Source of the DNA: Flavobacteriales bacterium
Lineage (GTDB): Bacteria; Bacteroidota; Bacteroidia; Flavobacteriales_D; Sanyastnellaceae
Direction of reading: 5' to 3'
Assembly (NCBI GenBank): GCA_947462725.1
Contig: CANHPZ010000009.1
Location: 1 to 36,924, forward strand
DNA: 36,924 nt
Shown one piece after another: positions 8,836-17,262 of the stretch. The position numbers and the translations under genes are program-made. Numbering within the stretch: position 1 is the first letter of the stretch; the number at the start of each line of letters is the position of its first letter. The notes beneath the pieces are model-generated. The model had not been told where the DNA came from. It searched no databases and saw only the letters and a program-made list of their open reading frames with translations.

Positions 8836-9288
8836 ATGAAAAAACTAATCTTCACACTGTCTATTGCTTTGGGAACAGCCCTGAGCGCTTTTGCCCAACC
8901 AGAATTGGTTACTGGCCCTGCCATTACTTTGGATAAGGACACTCACGATTATGGCGATGTTGCTTTCGACGGAAATGGCGCTTGCCAATTCAAGGTAACA
9001 AACACCGGAACTGAGCCGCTTATCATCTCTGGTTGCCAAGGTTCATGCGGATGCACAGTTCCAAAGTGCGATCCTAATCCAGTTGCCCCTGGTGCGTCAT
9101 CTTTCATTGATGTGAAATACGACACCAAGCGCCCTGGTCCTTTCCAAAAATCGGTAACCATCAACTCTAACGCAGTAAATACTCCTGTTAAAGTTGTTAC
9201 TATCAAAGGAACAGTTGGCCCTGATCCAGGCGCAGTGCCAAGCGGTGCTCCTGAGAAAGCGCCAATCGGTGCTCCGGTAAAGCAATAA
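8836..9288 (+). CDS. Secreted DUF1573 domain protein, paralogue B
   Basis: This 150-residue tandem paralogue shares roughly two thirds of the mature sequence with its upstream neighbour by eye. It has a signal peptide (1-20, ending SAFA), the DUF1573 core with HDYGDVAFDG, QFKVTNTGTEPLII, QGSCGCTVPKC and SVTINSNAVNTPVKV, and the tail PSGAPEKAPIGAPVKQ. All five cysteines (50, 67, 71, 73, 78) occupy the same positions as in paralogue A. The N-terminal strand and the FDGNGACQF segment are the most diverged parts. It has no visible promoter of its own and starts 21 bp after a terminator, so expression probably depends on read-through from 8249-8278. The molecular function is unknown; a periplasmic or surface structural or metal-binding role is only a guess. 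Confidence 0.88.
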   Translation: MKKLIFTLSIALGTALSAFAQPELVTGPAITLDKDTHDYGDVAFDGNGACQFKVTNTGTEPLIISGCQGSCGCTVPKCDPNPVAPGASSFIDVKYDTKRPGPFQKSVTINSNAVNTPVKVVTIKGTVGPDPGAVPSGAPEKAPIGAPVKQ

Positions 9289-9309
9289 AAATAATTCAAT
9301 CGAATAAAT

Positions 9310-9337
9310 GAAAAGCCCACGTTTACGTGGGCTTTTC
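9310..9337 (+). terminator. Terminator for the DUF1573 unit
   Basis: A perfect 12-bp stem (9310-9321 with 9326-9337) has a TTTA loop. The stem has AAAA on one side and TTTT on the other, so it could act in both directions; the T tract after the + strand arm is short. Confidence 0.8.
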
Positions 9338-9345
9338 TATTGAAT

Positions 9346-9372
9346 AAAAAAGGGGGCCGAAGCCCCCTTTTC
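9346..9372 (-). terminator. Terminator for the secreted hydrolase gene (UUCG hairpin)
   Basis: Read on the - strand, a GGGGGC/GCCCCC stem with flanking A-T pairs closes a C(TTCG)G tetraloop, an unusually stable loop, and is followed by six Ts. It lies 15 bp past the stop of the 9388-10911 gene. Confidence 0.88.
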
Positions 9373-9387
9373 ATATTCCATTGACAA

Positions 9388-10911
9388 TTACATCTTTTGA
9401 ACTCTGATCGAGCGCGCAGTGCGATCACCCTTTACTTTCAACGTGTACATTCCATTAGCAAATGCACTCAAGTCAATTGCAGTTTGGTAGTTGTATGGAT
9501 TAGCCGTGAAAACACGCTTACCCATAACATCGTAAACCTCTATTGATTCAATGATTTCCCCTTGTTTCATGTTCACCATGAACAATCCTTGTGTAGGATT
9601 GGGGTAAACGCTTACCTCACTGATCTGCTCACTTACGTTCACAGCGCAAGGGCTACCAGCTAAATCCAAAGCGCACATGATACGTGGAGCAGCATATCCT
9701 TGAATAGAATCAATGAATGTGCGTGCCTTTGTAGCCGACATATCAGGGTTGGTCAACAAACCATTCGCGTTGTTGATTGAATCCACCAATGCCGGATTCC
9801 ACCAATCCCATGGGCTAGAATCATAAGGATTGTTTGCGCGGAAAAACGGATACAACCCGTAGAAACCATTGTTGGCTTGATTTGCAGCATTGGTAAATGG
9901 CAAACCTGCGGCATAGGTTTCAGCACCTGCGAAAACAGTATTATTCGTGAATGAATTGGCCATTTCCTGCACGCCATAAGAACCTGTTACTTCTACAACC
10001 TGCTCATTTGTTGTTGGGACGATAACCGTACCCACGTTATAAGGAGCAAAAGGATCTGTTGGAACATGGAAAGAAATCATAGGCACTGAGGTGTCCTCAA
10101 GCCATGAAATATCGCCCATGGCTCCGCCCATATTGACCATTACGTTGAACTCACTTGAATAAGCTTCGTGGTTCGTGTAGCACAGGGTATCACCACTTTG
10201 TGGATTAATACCAACGGTAGTTCCATCAGCATTACCATTGACCTGCTCGATAACCATAGGCATCGGCCCGGTTCCAAATGGGTCCCAATTGAACTTAGGA
10301 ATTGTGGCAATATCCTCCATCCAATTATCCAATGTACCAGCAGCGAAGGCGATGTAACCACCTGTGCCCTGTCCCCAAACTGCAACCTTCGAAGGATCGA
10401 TGCCATATGGGTTGCCCATTTCAGCCACGGAGCGGCGCATGTAACGCACAGCAGTTCTGCAATCCTGAACACCACGATATGCCGCATTGATAAGTGCCCA
10501 AGTTCTTTCCGGCTGCGTAGGTGCGAGCGGATTCCAACCCAAACGATAATCGCAAGAGGCAACAACATAACCCATGCGTGCAAAACGAGAACAGATTTCT
10601 ACAACAGAACTATCGGTGCGAGTACCGCCGGTGCCACCGTTCAGTGGGTAAGGTAAAAAGTTACCTGTGTGAAAATACAGAATCACCGGACGATTGGTTT
10701 CAACATCTCCAGCAGGAGCATACACGTCCAAAATCAAAGGCTCAGGCACGGCCTCGCCAAAGACAGAGTAATACAAAACAGTAGCATTCATGCCGTAAGT
10801 GACGTTAGAAGTCACTTCAACATCAGTGAAAACTTCCTCCAAGTAACGTTGCGCCATCGCGGGCAAAGTCAACACGGAGAAGAGGGCCATCACAAAGTAG
10901 ATTTTTCTCAT
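9388..10911 (-). CDS. T9SS-exported alpha/beta-hydrolase (esterase-like) with Gly at the nucleophile position
   Basis: This 507-residue protein has a signal peptide (1-20, ending PAMA). Residues about 55-250 resemble carboxylesterase/HSL-type hydrolases: LILDVYAPAG, PVILYFHTGNF where an HGG oxyanion loop is expected (His81), YVVASCDYRLGW, DCRTAVRYMRR, and VAVWGQGTGGYIAFA where the nucleophile elbow G-x-S-x-G is expected. The codon at 10366-10368 is GGC, so residue 182 is Gly, not Ser. Unless another residue substitutes, the protein should not be a classical serine hydrolase. The C-terminus (about 430-507) is a T9SS type A signal: VSVYPNPTQGLFMV, IEVYDVMG, FANGMYTLKVKG and the tail SIRVQKM. 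It lies 84 bp downstream of a TonB receptor gene on the same strand with its own -7 box. Confidence 0.85.
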   Translation of the reverse strand: MRKIYFVMALFSVLTLPAMAQRYLEEVFTDVEVTSNVTYGMNATVLYYSVFGEAVPEPLILDVYAPAGDVETNRPVILYFHTGNFLPYPLNGGTGGTRTDSSVVEICSRFARMGYVVASCDYRLGWNPLAPTQPERTWALINAAYRGVQDCRTAVRYMRRSVAEMGNPYGIDPSKVAVWGQGTGGYIAFAAGTLDNWMEDIATIPKFNWDPFGTGPMPMVIEQVNGNADGTTVGINPQSGDTLCYTNHEAYSSEFNVMVNMGGAMGDISWLEDTSVPMISFHVPTDPFAPYNVGTVIVPTTNEQVVEVTGSYGVQEMANSFTNNTVFAGAETYAAGLPFTNAANQANNGFYGLYPFFRANNPYDSSPWDWWNPALVDSINNANGLLTNPDMSATKARTFIDSIQGYAAPRIMCALDLAGSPCAVNVSEQISEVSVYPNPTQGLFMVNMKQGEIIESIEVYDVMGKRVFTANPYNYQTAIDLSAFANGMYTLKVKGDRTARSIRVQKM

Positions 10912-10946
10912 CGCTTGAAGATTTAATTAGTAAATTGTTTCTCCTA

Positions 10947-10954
10947 CGAAATTA
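10947..10954 (-). promoter_or_regulatory. Putative -7 box TAATTTCG for the secreted hydrolase
   Basis: On the - strand this reads TAATTTCG, one base from TAnnTTTG and identical to the box before the upstream TonB receptor gene. It lies 35 nt before the ATG at 10911. Confidence 0.4.
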
Positions 10955-10995
10955 ACTGAATAAACTCACGAAGTAAATCGCCCTTTTCGAGTTAT

Positions 10996-13821
10996 TCACA
11001 TCTCGTATGTCAGAGCGAAAAAGGCCATGCGGCCTATGCGCGGCCCACCATAGGTTTGAATATTCATCCTATTGAGCAAGTTGGATGCACCAAGCTTGAA
11101 ATTAACATGTGACTTCACCAACGTCGCATTCACCTGCGCATCAACAAGGTCATAACCAGGAACAAATCCTGTGAACTGAGGACTGCCTTCGAAAACGAAC
11201 CCCTCAATCCATTTGTAGTTCACCCCTAACCCCCACTTCATACTTGGAGATTTACCAAAGCCATAATCACGCAGTGAAGCACCGACATTGAATTTGTTGG
11301 TTGGCGTATTGAAGGCAGGAATAATGGGATCATTCTCATCGGTCTTAACCAGCTTATTCCAACTATAATTTGCATTCACAGCCAAATAGTTGTTTATGTA
11401 GTAATTCAATCCGATACTCGCTCCTTGCGTTTTTACGATGTTCGTCGAATTTGCAGCGTAGCGAAATGCCTTAACATCACGAGGTAATCCAATGGGTGAA
11501 TTATCAAACTCGATTTCAAGACCAATCATGTAACCGATAAAATGAGTGTAACTGCTATAATAATAGCCTGCATCAACATAGAGCTTATTCCCGAAAGAAG
11601 CGCGATAACCTGCCTCAATGGTGCGCACTTGCTCGGGTTTAATGGGATTTACAGAGAAATAATCCAATGTATCTCGATTGAGCGAACCCCGGAAATTGAA
11701 CCAACTGTCGAGCGTCACCAAACTATCGGCACCATAGAGATTACCGCTCAGGGTTGCCGGCCCAACATTTAGGTATAAATACTGATCTGCCAAGGTCGGA
11801 TTTCGCAGCGCCGACGAAAATGAAACACGCGCGTAATGATTTTTCTTGGGTTGAAACACTAAGCTAGCAGCGGGTGAATAGACGTAATCAAAATTGCGAT
11901 TTTTGTCGACACGAGCAGTGACTTGTGCAATGAGTTTGTCTTCCAACATTTTTTCCTCGATGCCGGCGTATACACCAAACTCACTATTCGTAATGCGCGT
12001 TCCGGCCGTATCACTGAAAATAGTTCCATCACTGTTCGGCGTATATAATCGAACATTACCACCAATTTTCAATTGATCCAATCGACTCCAGTTGAACTGT
12101 TTTTCCGCTTGCATGTGATAGAGCGAAGAGCGATCAAAGAATCGTGTTCCTCCCTCTCCCTCATTATTTTTCAGTGATGTAATTCGATTAAACGCCTCGT
12201 TGAACTGCGCGCTTCCTGGGGCGAGATATCCCATGCTGTCAATACCTACAATACCTGCATTACCTTGATTGGTCCACTGCTCCACCATGCTGTGCCAGCG
12301 CGACAAGGAATCCTGATACTGATTCAGCCATGCGTCATGTCCCGCATAATCATACGGTAGCCAGAAGTTGTTCGTTCCGTTATAGTCCGGATTCGGGACT
12401 AAGCCTGGGTAATTCAAATTATCCATTCGGCTGTCAATACTATCTTGCCAGTAGCGGATGTAGACCTTTGACCAATCCTCATCGGTGCGCGCTTCATCCA
12501 ACAGCTTCAAAGACGTCGCATACGGGTCATAGCTTTTACCTGCGTCTTCGCGGGTGCTATAAACACGAATGAAGAAATCCTCCTTCTTGCGCAACTCGAC
12601 CCGGTTCTGCATGAAAAAAATATCGCGCAAACGGAATCGATTGTCTCCTTGATAGACCGTAGTGCCATTGCCCACATTAGTAGCAAGTATGAGCTCCGCA
12701 GATTCGTAACCCTTAGACGGATTCAATCGCCAATGAATAGCAGCATTGGTTTTAAAGTTCTTCGTATCATAATCCAACACATCTGTTTCCTTATAGCCTG
12801 TTCGGTAGAATGTACCTATTCCGCGGTAACTCCAGGGTGTGGCATCGCTCAAGTCCATCGCCGGGAAGTACTCATCACCATAAACGTTGACTCCGTCATA
12901 TCTGCCTGGGTTTGATTCCTTGTCAGGACTTTGGTCTATTGCCCCATAGTTATCGGCCTCCCAATCGTGCGCGCGCAAGTAGTATGCACTGATTTTATAA
13001 GCCAAAAACTCCTCTCCCTTGCTGTTCTTCATCGCCTCAGCAAATCGAAATTGTGGCTCAACCAAATTGCGCTCGCCTACCTTCACAGAAGCCGAAAGGC
13101 CCTGATAGGTGAACGGGTCTTTGGTTTCCATATTCACTACACCGTTGAAAGCGCCGGGGCCGTAGAAAGCAGAACTTGCGCCTTGCACGATTTCCACTTT
13201 CTTCACATCAAGATCACATGCTCCAAGAAAATTTCCTAGCGAAAAATTCAACCCCGGACTTTGATTGTCGACACCGTCAATCAACTGAAGGGTTCGCACA
13301 GGAGATGTGCTATTGAATCCGCGTGTATTGATAATCCGAAAGCCCAAACTTGCAGAAGTCATATCAACGCCCTTCAGCGTGCCAAGACTTTCGTAGAAAC
13401 TTCCGGTAGGAGCTTCCTTGATCGCAATGGCATCCATTGTTTCAACCGTGAGTGGATTCTGTTTTTGTTTCTCCAGCATGCGATCGCTCACGATGTTCAC
13501 ATCCTTCATCAACTGGTCGTTGGGCTCGAGTTTGATTGTAATTCGTTGATCGGAATCAGCCACTACTACATCAGCACTCAAGTAACCTATGAGCGCGATA
13601 GAAAGCGTTACAGGCACGGACGAAACCTTCAATTGAAATTCACCCTCGAAATCAGTAGTGACTCCGTTGGAGGTACCCCTCTCTCCTACTACTGCTCCAA
13701 ACAACGCTTCTCCGCTGGAGGCATCAATGATTTTACCTTTTACCAACTGAGCATGCGCGCCTGCGGTAAAAAGCAAAATAGAAAGCAGGATCGCTATTCG
13801 CTGAAACAATATAAGCTTCAT
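10996..13821 (-). CDS. TonB-dependent receptor with carboxypeptidase-regulatory-like N-terminal domain
   Basis: This 941-residue outer-membrane protein has a signal peptide (1-24, ending AGAHA). A CarboxypepD_reg-like domain (about 28-105) opens with GKIIDASSGEALFGAVVGE. The plug (about 120-230) contains INTRGFNSTSPVRTLQLIDG and VEIVQGASSAFYGPGAFNGV. A long barrel ends with MNIQTYGGPRIGRMAFFALT and a short terminal strand. Features such as the plug fit substrate-specific importers powered by TonB. I see no SusD-like partner next to it, so it is not a classic SusCD pair, and the substrate is unknown. The start is ATG 13821; the box TAATTTCG ends only 5 nt upstream, suggesting a leaderless transcript. 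The hydrolase gene follows after 84 bp and may or may not be functionally linked. Confidence 0.93.
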   Translation of the reverse strand: MKLILFQRIAILLSILLFTAGAHAQLVKGKIIDASSGEALFGAVVGERGTSNGVTTDFEGEFQLKVSSVPVTLSIALIGYLSADVVVADSDQRITIKLEPNDQLMKDVNIVSDRMLEKQKQNPLTVETMDAIAIKEAPTGSFYESLGTLKGVDMTSASLGFRIINTRGFNSTSPVRTLQLIDGVDNQSPGLNFSLGNFLGACDLDVKKVEIVQGASSAFYGPGAFNGVVNMETKDPFTYQGLSASVKVGERNLVEPQFRFAEAMKNSKGEEFLAYKISAYYLRAHDWEADNYGAIDQSPDKESNPGRYDGVNVYGDEYFPAMDLSDATPWSYRGIGTFYRTGYKETDVLDYDTKNFKTNAAIHWRLNPSKGYESAELILATNVGNGTTVYQGDNRFRLRDIFFMQNRVELRKKEDFFIRVYSTREDAGKSYDPYATSLKLLDEARTDEDWSKVYIRYWQDSIDSRMDNLNYPGLVPNPDYNGTNNFWLPYDYAGHDAWLNQYQDSLSRWHSMVEQWTNQGNAGIVGIDSMGYLAPGSAQFNEAFNRITSLKNNEGEGGTRFFDRSSLYHMQAEKQFNWSRLDQLKIGGNVRLYTPNSDGTIFSDTAGTRITNSEFGVYAGIEEKMLEDKLIAQVTARVDKNRNFDYVYSPAASLVFQPKKNHYARVSFSSALRNPTLADQYLYLNVGPATLSGNLYGADSLVTLDSWFNFRGSLNRDTLDYFSVNPIKPEQVRTIEAGYRASFGNKLYVDAGYYYSSYTHFIGYMIGLEIEFDNSPIGLPRDVKAFRYAANSTNIVKTQGASIGLNYYINNYLAVNANYSWNKLVKTDENDPIIPAFNTPTNKFNVGASLRDYGFGKSPSMKWGLGVNYKWIEGFVFEGSPQFTGFVPGYDLVDAQVNATLVKSHVNFKLGASNLLNRMNIQTYGGPRIGRMAFFALTYEM

Positions 13822-13826
13822 ACAAG

Positions 13827-13834
13827 CGAAATTA
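13827..13834 (-). promoter_or_regulatory. Putative -7 box TAATTTCG for TonB receptor, abutting the start
   Basis: The - strand reads TAATTTCG, then CTTGT, then ATG. Five nucleotides separate the box from the start codon, which leaves room for almost no 5' leader. Confidence 0.5.
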
Positions 13835-13897
13835 ACCGAACGAACGAAAAGGGAATCGCATCAGGTGCAACTTTCCAAGCATCTGTTTGTGGATAGA

Positions 13898-16264
13898 TCA
13901 CTCGGCCATCATTGCCATGACAACATCGTAGACATCTTCTGCTGAAGGCTTGCTGAAGTAATCGCCATCGCTCCCATAAGCAGGCAAGTGTTCCTTAGCA
14001 GCAAGTGTGCGTGGAGCACAATCCAGATTGCGGTATCCACCTTGCGCATGAATAACTTCATTCATCATGTAAGCTGATGCGCCACCCGGCACATCTTCGT
14101 CGACAAACAAAATTCTATTTGTTTTTTGAAGCGACTTCACGATACCATGATGAATATCAAAAGGCAACAATGTGCGAGCATCAATGAGTTCTACTTCTAC
14201 GCCATACTCAGCCAGAGTAGCAGCTGCTGCAGCGCATATGTGCAATGTCGATCCATAAGATACAATAGTCACATCACCGCCTTGGCGGAGTATCTCGGGT
14301 ATACCCAAAGGAATTCTAAACTCACCTATGTTGTTTGGCATCGGTTCTTTGGAGCGATAACCATTGAGACACTCCACAACGAGCGCCGGCTCTTGAGCTT
14401 GCAACAGGGTATTGTACATGCCCGCGGCTTGCGTCATGTTGCGGGGCACGCAAACGTGCATTCCGCGCACGCTATTGATAATGGCCGACATTGGACTTCC
14501 GGCATGCCACACACCTTCCAGGCGATGTCCACGTGTAGAAATAAGCAATGGTGCGCGTTGGCCACCGCGTGTTCTCCAATGCACAGTTGCCAAATCATCG
14601 CGCATGATCTGCAGCGCATAATACAAGTAATCGAGATACTGAATTTCGGCGATGGGGCGCAGACCGCGCATGGCCAGGCCAATACCCTGTCCGATAATTG
14701 TGGCTTCACGAATCCCGGTATCGCTTACACGCAAATCGCCGTATTTTTCTTGCAGGCCTTCAGCGGTTTGGTTCACGCCACCAATTTTCCCAACATCTTC
14801 TCCGAAAATGAGAGTCTCTGGACGAGTTCTAAGTATGTGATCCCAATTGTCGCGAATAATCAGTCGACCATCCACCATTTCAGGCTGTGCATCATAACTT
14901 GGTTCAACAGGAGTAACATTTAAAGCTGAATTCGCATTATCAGCATAAAGAGTTGAAGAATACCGTTGGTCGCATTTCAGTTTCAATCCTTGAATCCACT
15001 GCGCGAGCATTTCTTTCTGAGGCGAATCAGCACTGCTCCTAAGCACCTTCTTTGCAGTTATGAATGCATCCTTACGAATTGGATCCGATAACCGCTTGAG
15101 TTCGCCAGCGGCTTGCTGCGCCTCATCGGTGCCCATCGCTGCAATCATTTCGACCGCTTGGGCGATATCAGCATCCACATCAGCGCGATATGCACTCCAA
15201 GCCTTCTTCTGTTCATCGCGAACAAGCTTGCGCGCCGACTCACGTATTTCATCCAACTCCTTCTCAGAGGCTGATCCGTCGGTTACAATAAACTTCTTGA
15301 ATTGCTCAATGCAATCGTATTGCTCATACCAAGAAAGCAATTCCTTGGACTTATAACGTTCATGCGAACCGCTGGTGCTATGTCCTTGCGGCTGTGTGAT
15401 TTCTTCCACATGCACCAAAACGGGAATATGATTTTCACGGCAATAATTGACCGCCTTTTCATACGTCATGAGCAGGTCAGGATAGTTCCAGCCCTTTACT
15501 TTAAAAATCTTGATACCATTGGTAGTCGTAGTTTTCTCGAAGCCTTTGAGCGCCTCGGAAATACTTTCCTTTACTGTTTGAAATTTTTTCGGAACAGAAA
15601 TTCCCCAGCCGTCATCCCACACACTCATGCACATGGGCACGCCCAATACTGCGGCGGCGTTCATGCTTTCCCAAAACAGACCCTCGCTAGTTGATGCATC
15701 GCCAATGGTTCCGAAGGCTACTTCATTTCCTTGATTGCTAAAGTTGGTCCAGGTTGCAAGTTCAGGCACTTGCTTATAAATTTTCGAAGCTTGAGCCAAT
15801 CCAACCAAACGGGGCATTTGCCCTGCCGTGGGTGAAATATCTGCAGAAGAATTTTTGAGATTAGCCACATTCTTCCATGAGCCATCCTCATTGAGAAATC
15901 GGGTAGCATAGTGGCCACCCATCTGACGTCCGCCGCTGGCGGGCTCTTGCTCCACATCCGTATGGGCATAGAGTGCTGCGAAATATTGCTGCACCGACAG
16001 AGCTTCAATAGCCATCATGAACGTCTGATCGCGGTAATAACCGCTTCGCCAATCGCCATTGCGAAATTGCTTTGCCATTGCAATTTGAGCGAGTTCCTTA
16101 CCGTCGCCAAATATTCCGAATTTGGCTTTACCGGTAAGCACTTCCTTTCTGCCAAGCAATGACGCTTCGCGTGAAATGCATACGAGGCGAAAATCCTCGA
16201 GGATGCGCTGACGAATTTTCTCTTCAGTGAGTATATGTTCCGGAGTTTCGAACGTTCTGGCCAT
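13898..16264 (-). CDS. Fused 2-oxoacid dehydrogenase E1 (alpha-beta fusion; branched-chain or pyruvate type)
   Basis: This 788-residue cytoplasmic enzyme is the thiamine-diphosphate-dependent E1 of a 2-oxoacid dehydrogenase complex, which decarboxylates the oxoacid and acylates the lipoyl arm of E2. The alpha half (about 15-350) has YYRDQTFMMAIEALSVQQYF, EPASGGRQMGGHYATRF and the ThDP/Mg motif GDASTSEG (188-195) followed by DDGWGISVP. A helical, charged linker (about 350-450) joins it to the beta half (about 455-788), with LIFGEDVGKIGGVNQTAEGL, RGLRPIAEIQYLDYLYYAL, ISTRGHRLEGVWHAGSPM and the transketolase C-terminal domain. Single-chain E1 is common in Bacteroidota. Substrate choice cannot be read from motifs; E2 and E3 are not in the window. 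ATG 16264 follows TATTTTAG by 4 nt. It lies downstream of psuG on the same strand with a 38-bp gap. Confidence 0.92.
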   Translation of the reverse strand: MARTFETPEHILTEEKIRQRILEDFRLVCISREASLLGRKEVLTGKAKFGIFGDGKELAQIAMAKQFRNGDWRSGYYRDQTFMMAIEALSVQQYFAALYAHTDVEQEPASGGRQMGGHYATRFLNEDGSWKNVANLKNSSADISPTAGQMPRLVGLAQASKIYKQVPELATWTNFSNQGNEVAFGTIGDASTSEGLFWESMNAAAVLGVPMCMSVWDDGWGISVPKKFQTVKESISEALKGFEKTTTTNGIKIFKVKGWNYPDLLMTYEKAVNYCRENHIPVLVHVEEITQPQGHSTSGSHERYKSKELLSWYEQYDCIEQFKKFIVTDGSASEKELDEIRESARKLVRDEQKKAWSAYRADVDADIAQAVEMIAAMGTDEAQQAAGELKRLSDPIRKDAFITAKKVLRSSADSPQKEMLAQWIQGLKLKCDQRYSSTLYADNANSALNVTPVEPSYDAQPEMVDGRLIIRDNWDHILRTRPETLIFGEDVGKIGGVNQTAEGLQEKYGDLRVSDTGIREATIIGQGIGLAMRGLRPIAEIQYLDYLYYALQIMRDDLATVHWRTRGGQRAPLLISTRGHRLEGVWHAGSPMSAIINSVRGMHVCVPRNMTQAAGMYNTLLQAQEPALVVECLNGYRSKEPMPNNIGEFRIPLGIPEILRQGGDVTIVSYGSTLHICAAAAATLAEYGVEVELIDARTLLPFDIHHGIVKSLQKTNRILFVDEDVPGGASAYMMNEVIHAQGGYRNLDCAPRTLAAKEHLPAYGSDGDYFSKPSAEDVYDVVMAMMAE

Positions 16265-16268
16265 GGTG

Positions 16269-16276
16269 CTAAAATA
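16269..16276 (-). promoter_or_regulatory. Possible -7 box TATTTTAG for the E1 fusion gene
   Basis: The - strand reads TATTTTAG, CACC, ATG. It has A instead of T at the seventh base of TAnnTTTG. The identical 12-mer TATTTTAGCACC also precedes the DUF5916 gene (29009-29020), which supports it as a real variant. Confidence 0.4.
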
Positions 16277-16302
16277 GGTATCGGTGGCGGGTAAATCGAA
16301 TT

Positions 16303-17247
16303 TTACAAAGCGATAAAAGAGCGCTTTTTCTTGATGTTGGCTAGCTCGACAGCAATTGATGCTGCCAAACGCGCATTGTGGAGAACCAATTGTTCATTGG
16401 CCACCTGACTTCTTCCTTGCGTTACTTCATTCAATGTGCGCAGCAAGTAGGGCGTCAATTCCTTGCCCTGAATACCATTTGAGGCAGCCATTTCAATGGC
16501 TTGTGCGATATGCGGCTCAATGGCATCAGCCGGGATTTCAAATTCTTCAGGAATTGGATTGGCTACCAATACACCGCCTTTCAAGTTCAACCGTTTTTTC
16601 TCATGAATGAAAGCTGCAATGTCGTGGGCACTATCCAATGTCTTGGGCAATTCAATACCCGACGAGCGGGAGTAAAATGCAGGGAAATGTTTGGTGCGGT
16701 AACCTATGACAGGCACACCCCAAGTTTCCAAATATTCGAGGGTCTTTGGTATATCAAGAATTGCCTTCGCTCCAGCGCTTATCACGGCAACTGAGGTGTG
16801 TGCAAACTCATTCAAATCAGCGGAGATATCAAAACTCAATTCAGCACCGCGATGGACACCACCGATTCCGCCTGTGGCAAAAACGTCAATACCTGCCATT
16901 TCAGCAATTATCATGGTGGCTGCAACTGTTGTAGCACCGTTGAGTTGCTGGGTAATGGCATAGGGCAGGTCACGTCGGCTGCACTTCATAACCCCCTTGG
17001 CTTGAGCAAAATGTTCCAGTTGATCAGAGGAAAGTCCAACCGCTATGCGGCCATGAACAATGGCAATCGTTGCGGGTACTGCGCCATTTTCTCGAACAGC
17101 ATCTTCCACGCTACGGGCTACCTCCAAATTTTGCGGGAAAGGCATTCCATGCGAAATGATAGTGCTCTCTAAAGCCACAACAGGGGCGTGGGCATTGAGG
17201 GCTTCATGTACTTCTTCAGACAGCACAAATTCGTTCATCCAGCTCAT
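16303..17247 (-). CDS. psuG: Pseudouridine-5'-phosphate glycosidase
   Basis: This 314-residue enzyme splits pseudouridine 5'-phosphate into uracil and ribose 5-phosphate, recycling the modified base from RNA turnover. The hallmark VVALESTIISHGMPFPQN carries the catalytic Glu27. CSRRDLPYAI (with Lys88 just before), ATGGIGGVHRGAE and SAGAKAILDIPKTLEYLE (Lys161, matching the covalent-intermediate lysine of E. coli) are all present, and the length matches the family. A second ATG three codons in (17238) is an alternative start. It lies 15 bp after the HEAT-like gene and 38 bp before the E1 gene, so the three are probably transcribed together. The usual partner, pseudouridine kinase PsuK, is not in the window. 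Confidence 0.95.
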   Translation of the reverse strand: MSWMNEFVLSEEVHEALNAHAPVVALESTIISHGMPFPQNLEVARSVEDAVRENGAVPATIAIVHGRIAVGLSSDQLEHFAQAKGVMKCSRRDLPYAITQQLNGATTVAATMIIAEMAGIDVFATGGIGGVHRGAELSFDISADLNEFAHTSVAVISAGAKAILDIPKTLEYLETWGVPVIGYRTKHFPAFYSRSSGIELPKTLDSAHDIAAFIHEKKRLNLKGGVLVANPIPEEFEIPADAIEPHIAQAIEMAASNGIQGKELTPYLLRTLNEVTQGRSQVANEQLVLHNARLAASIAVELANIKKKRSFIAL

Positions 17248-17262
17248 AGTTGCTGTTTAGGT

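Noticed and set aside
8425-9428. Long open frames on the - strand opposite the DUF1573 genes, reading as Pro/Gly/Ser-rich proteins.
   Set aside because: They lie exactly opposite well-supported genes, mirror their Ala/Pro tails, and have no start signals or family similarity; they are shadows of the + strand genes.
10996-13821. SusC/SusD glycan-utilisation locus around the TonB receptor.
   Set aside because: No SusD-like lipoprotein or glycoside hydrolase is adjacent; the downstream gene is a hydrolase-like T9SS protein with an altered active site.
13261-14923. Open frames of 211 and 265 residues on the + strand within the TonB receptor and E1 fusion region.
   Set aside because: Both are opposite strongly supported - strand genes, are rich in His/Arg/Cys, and show no recognisable domain or promoter.
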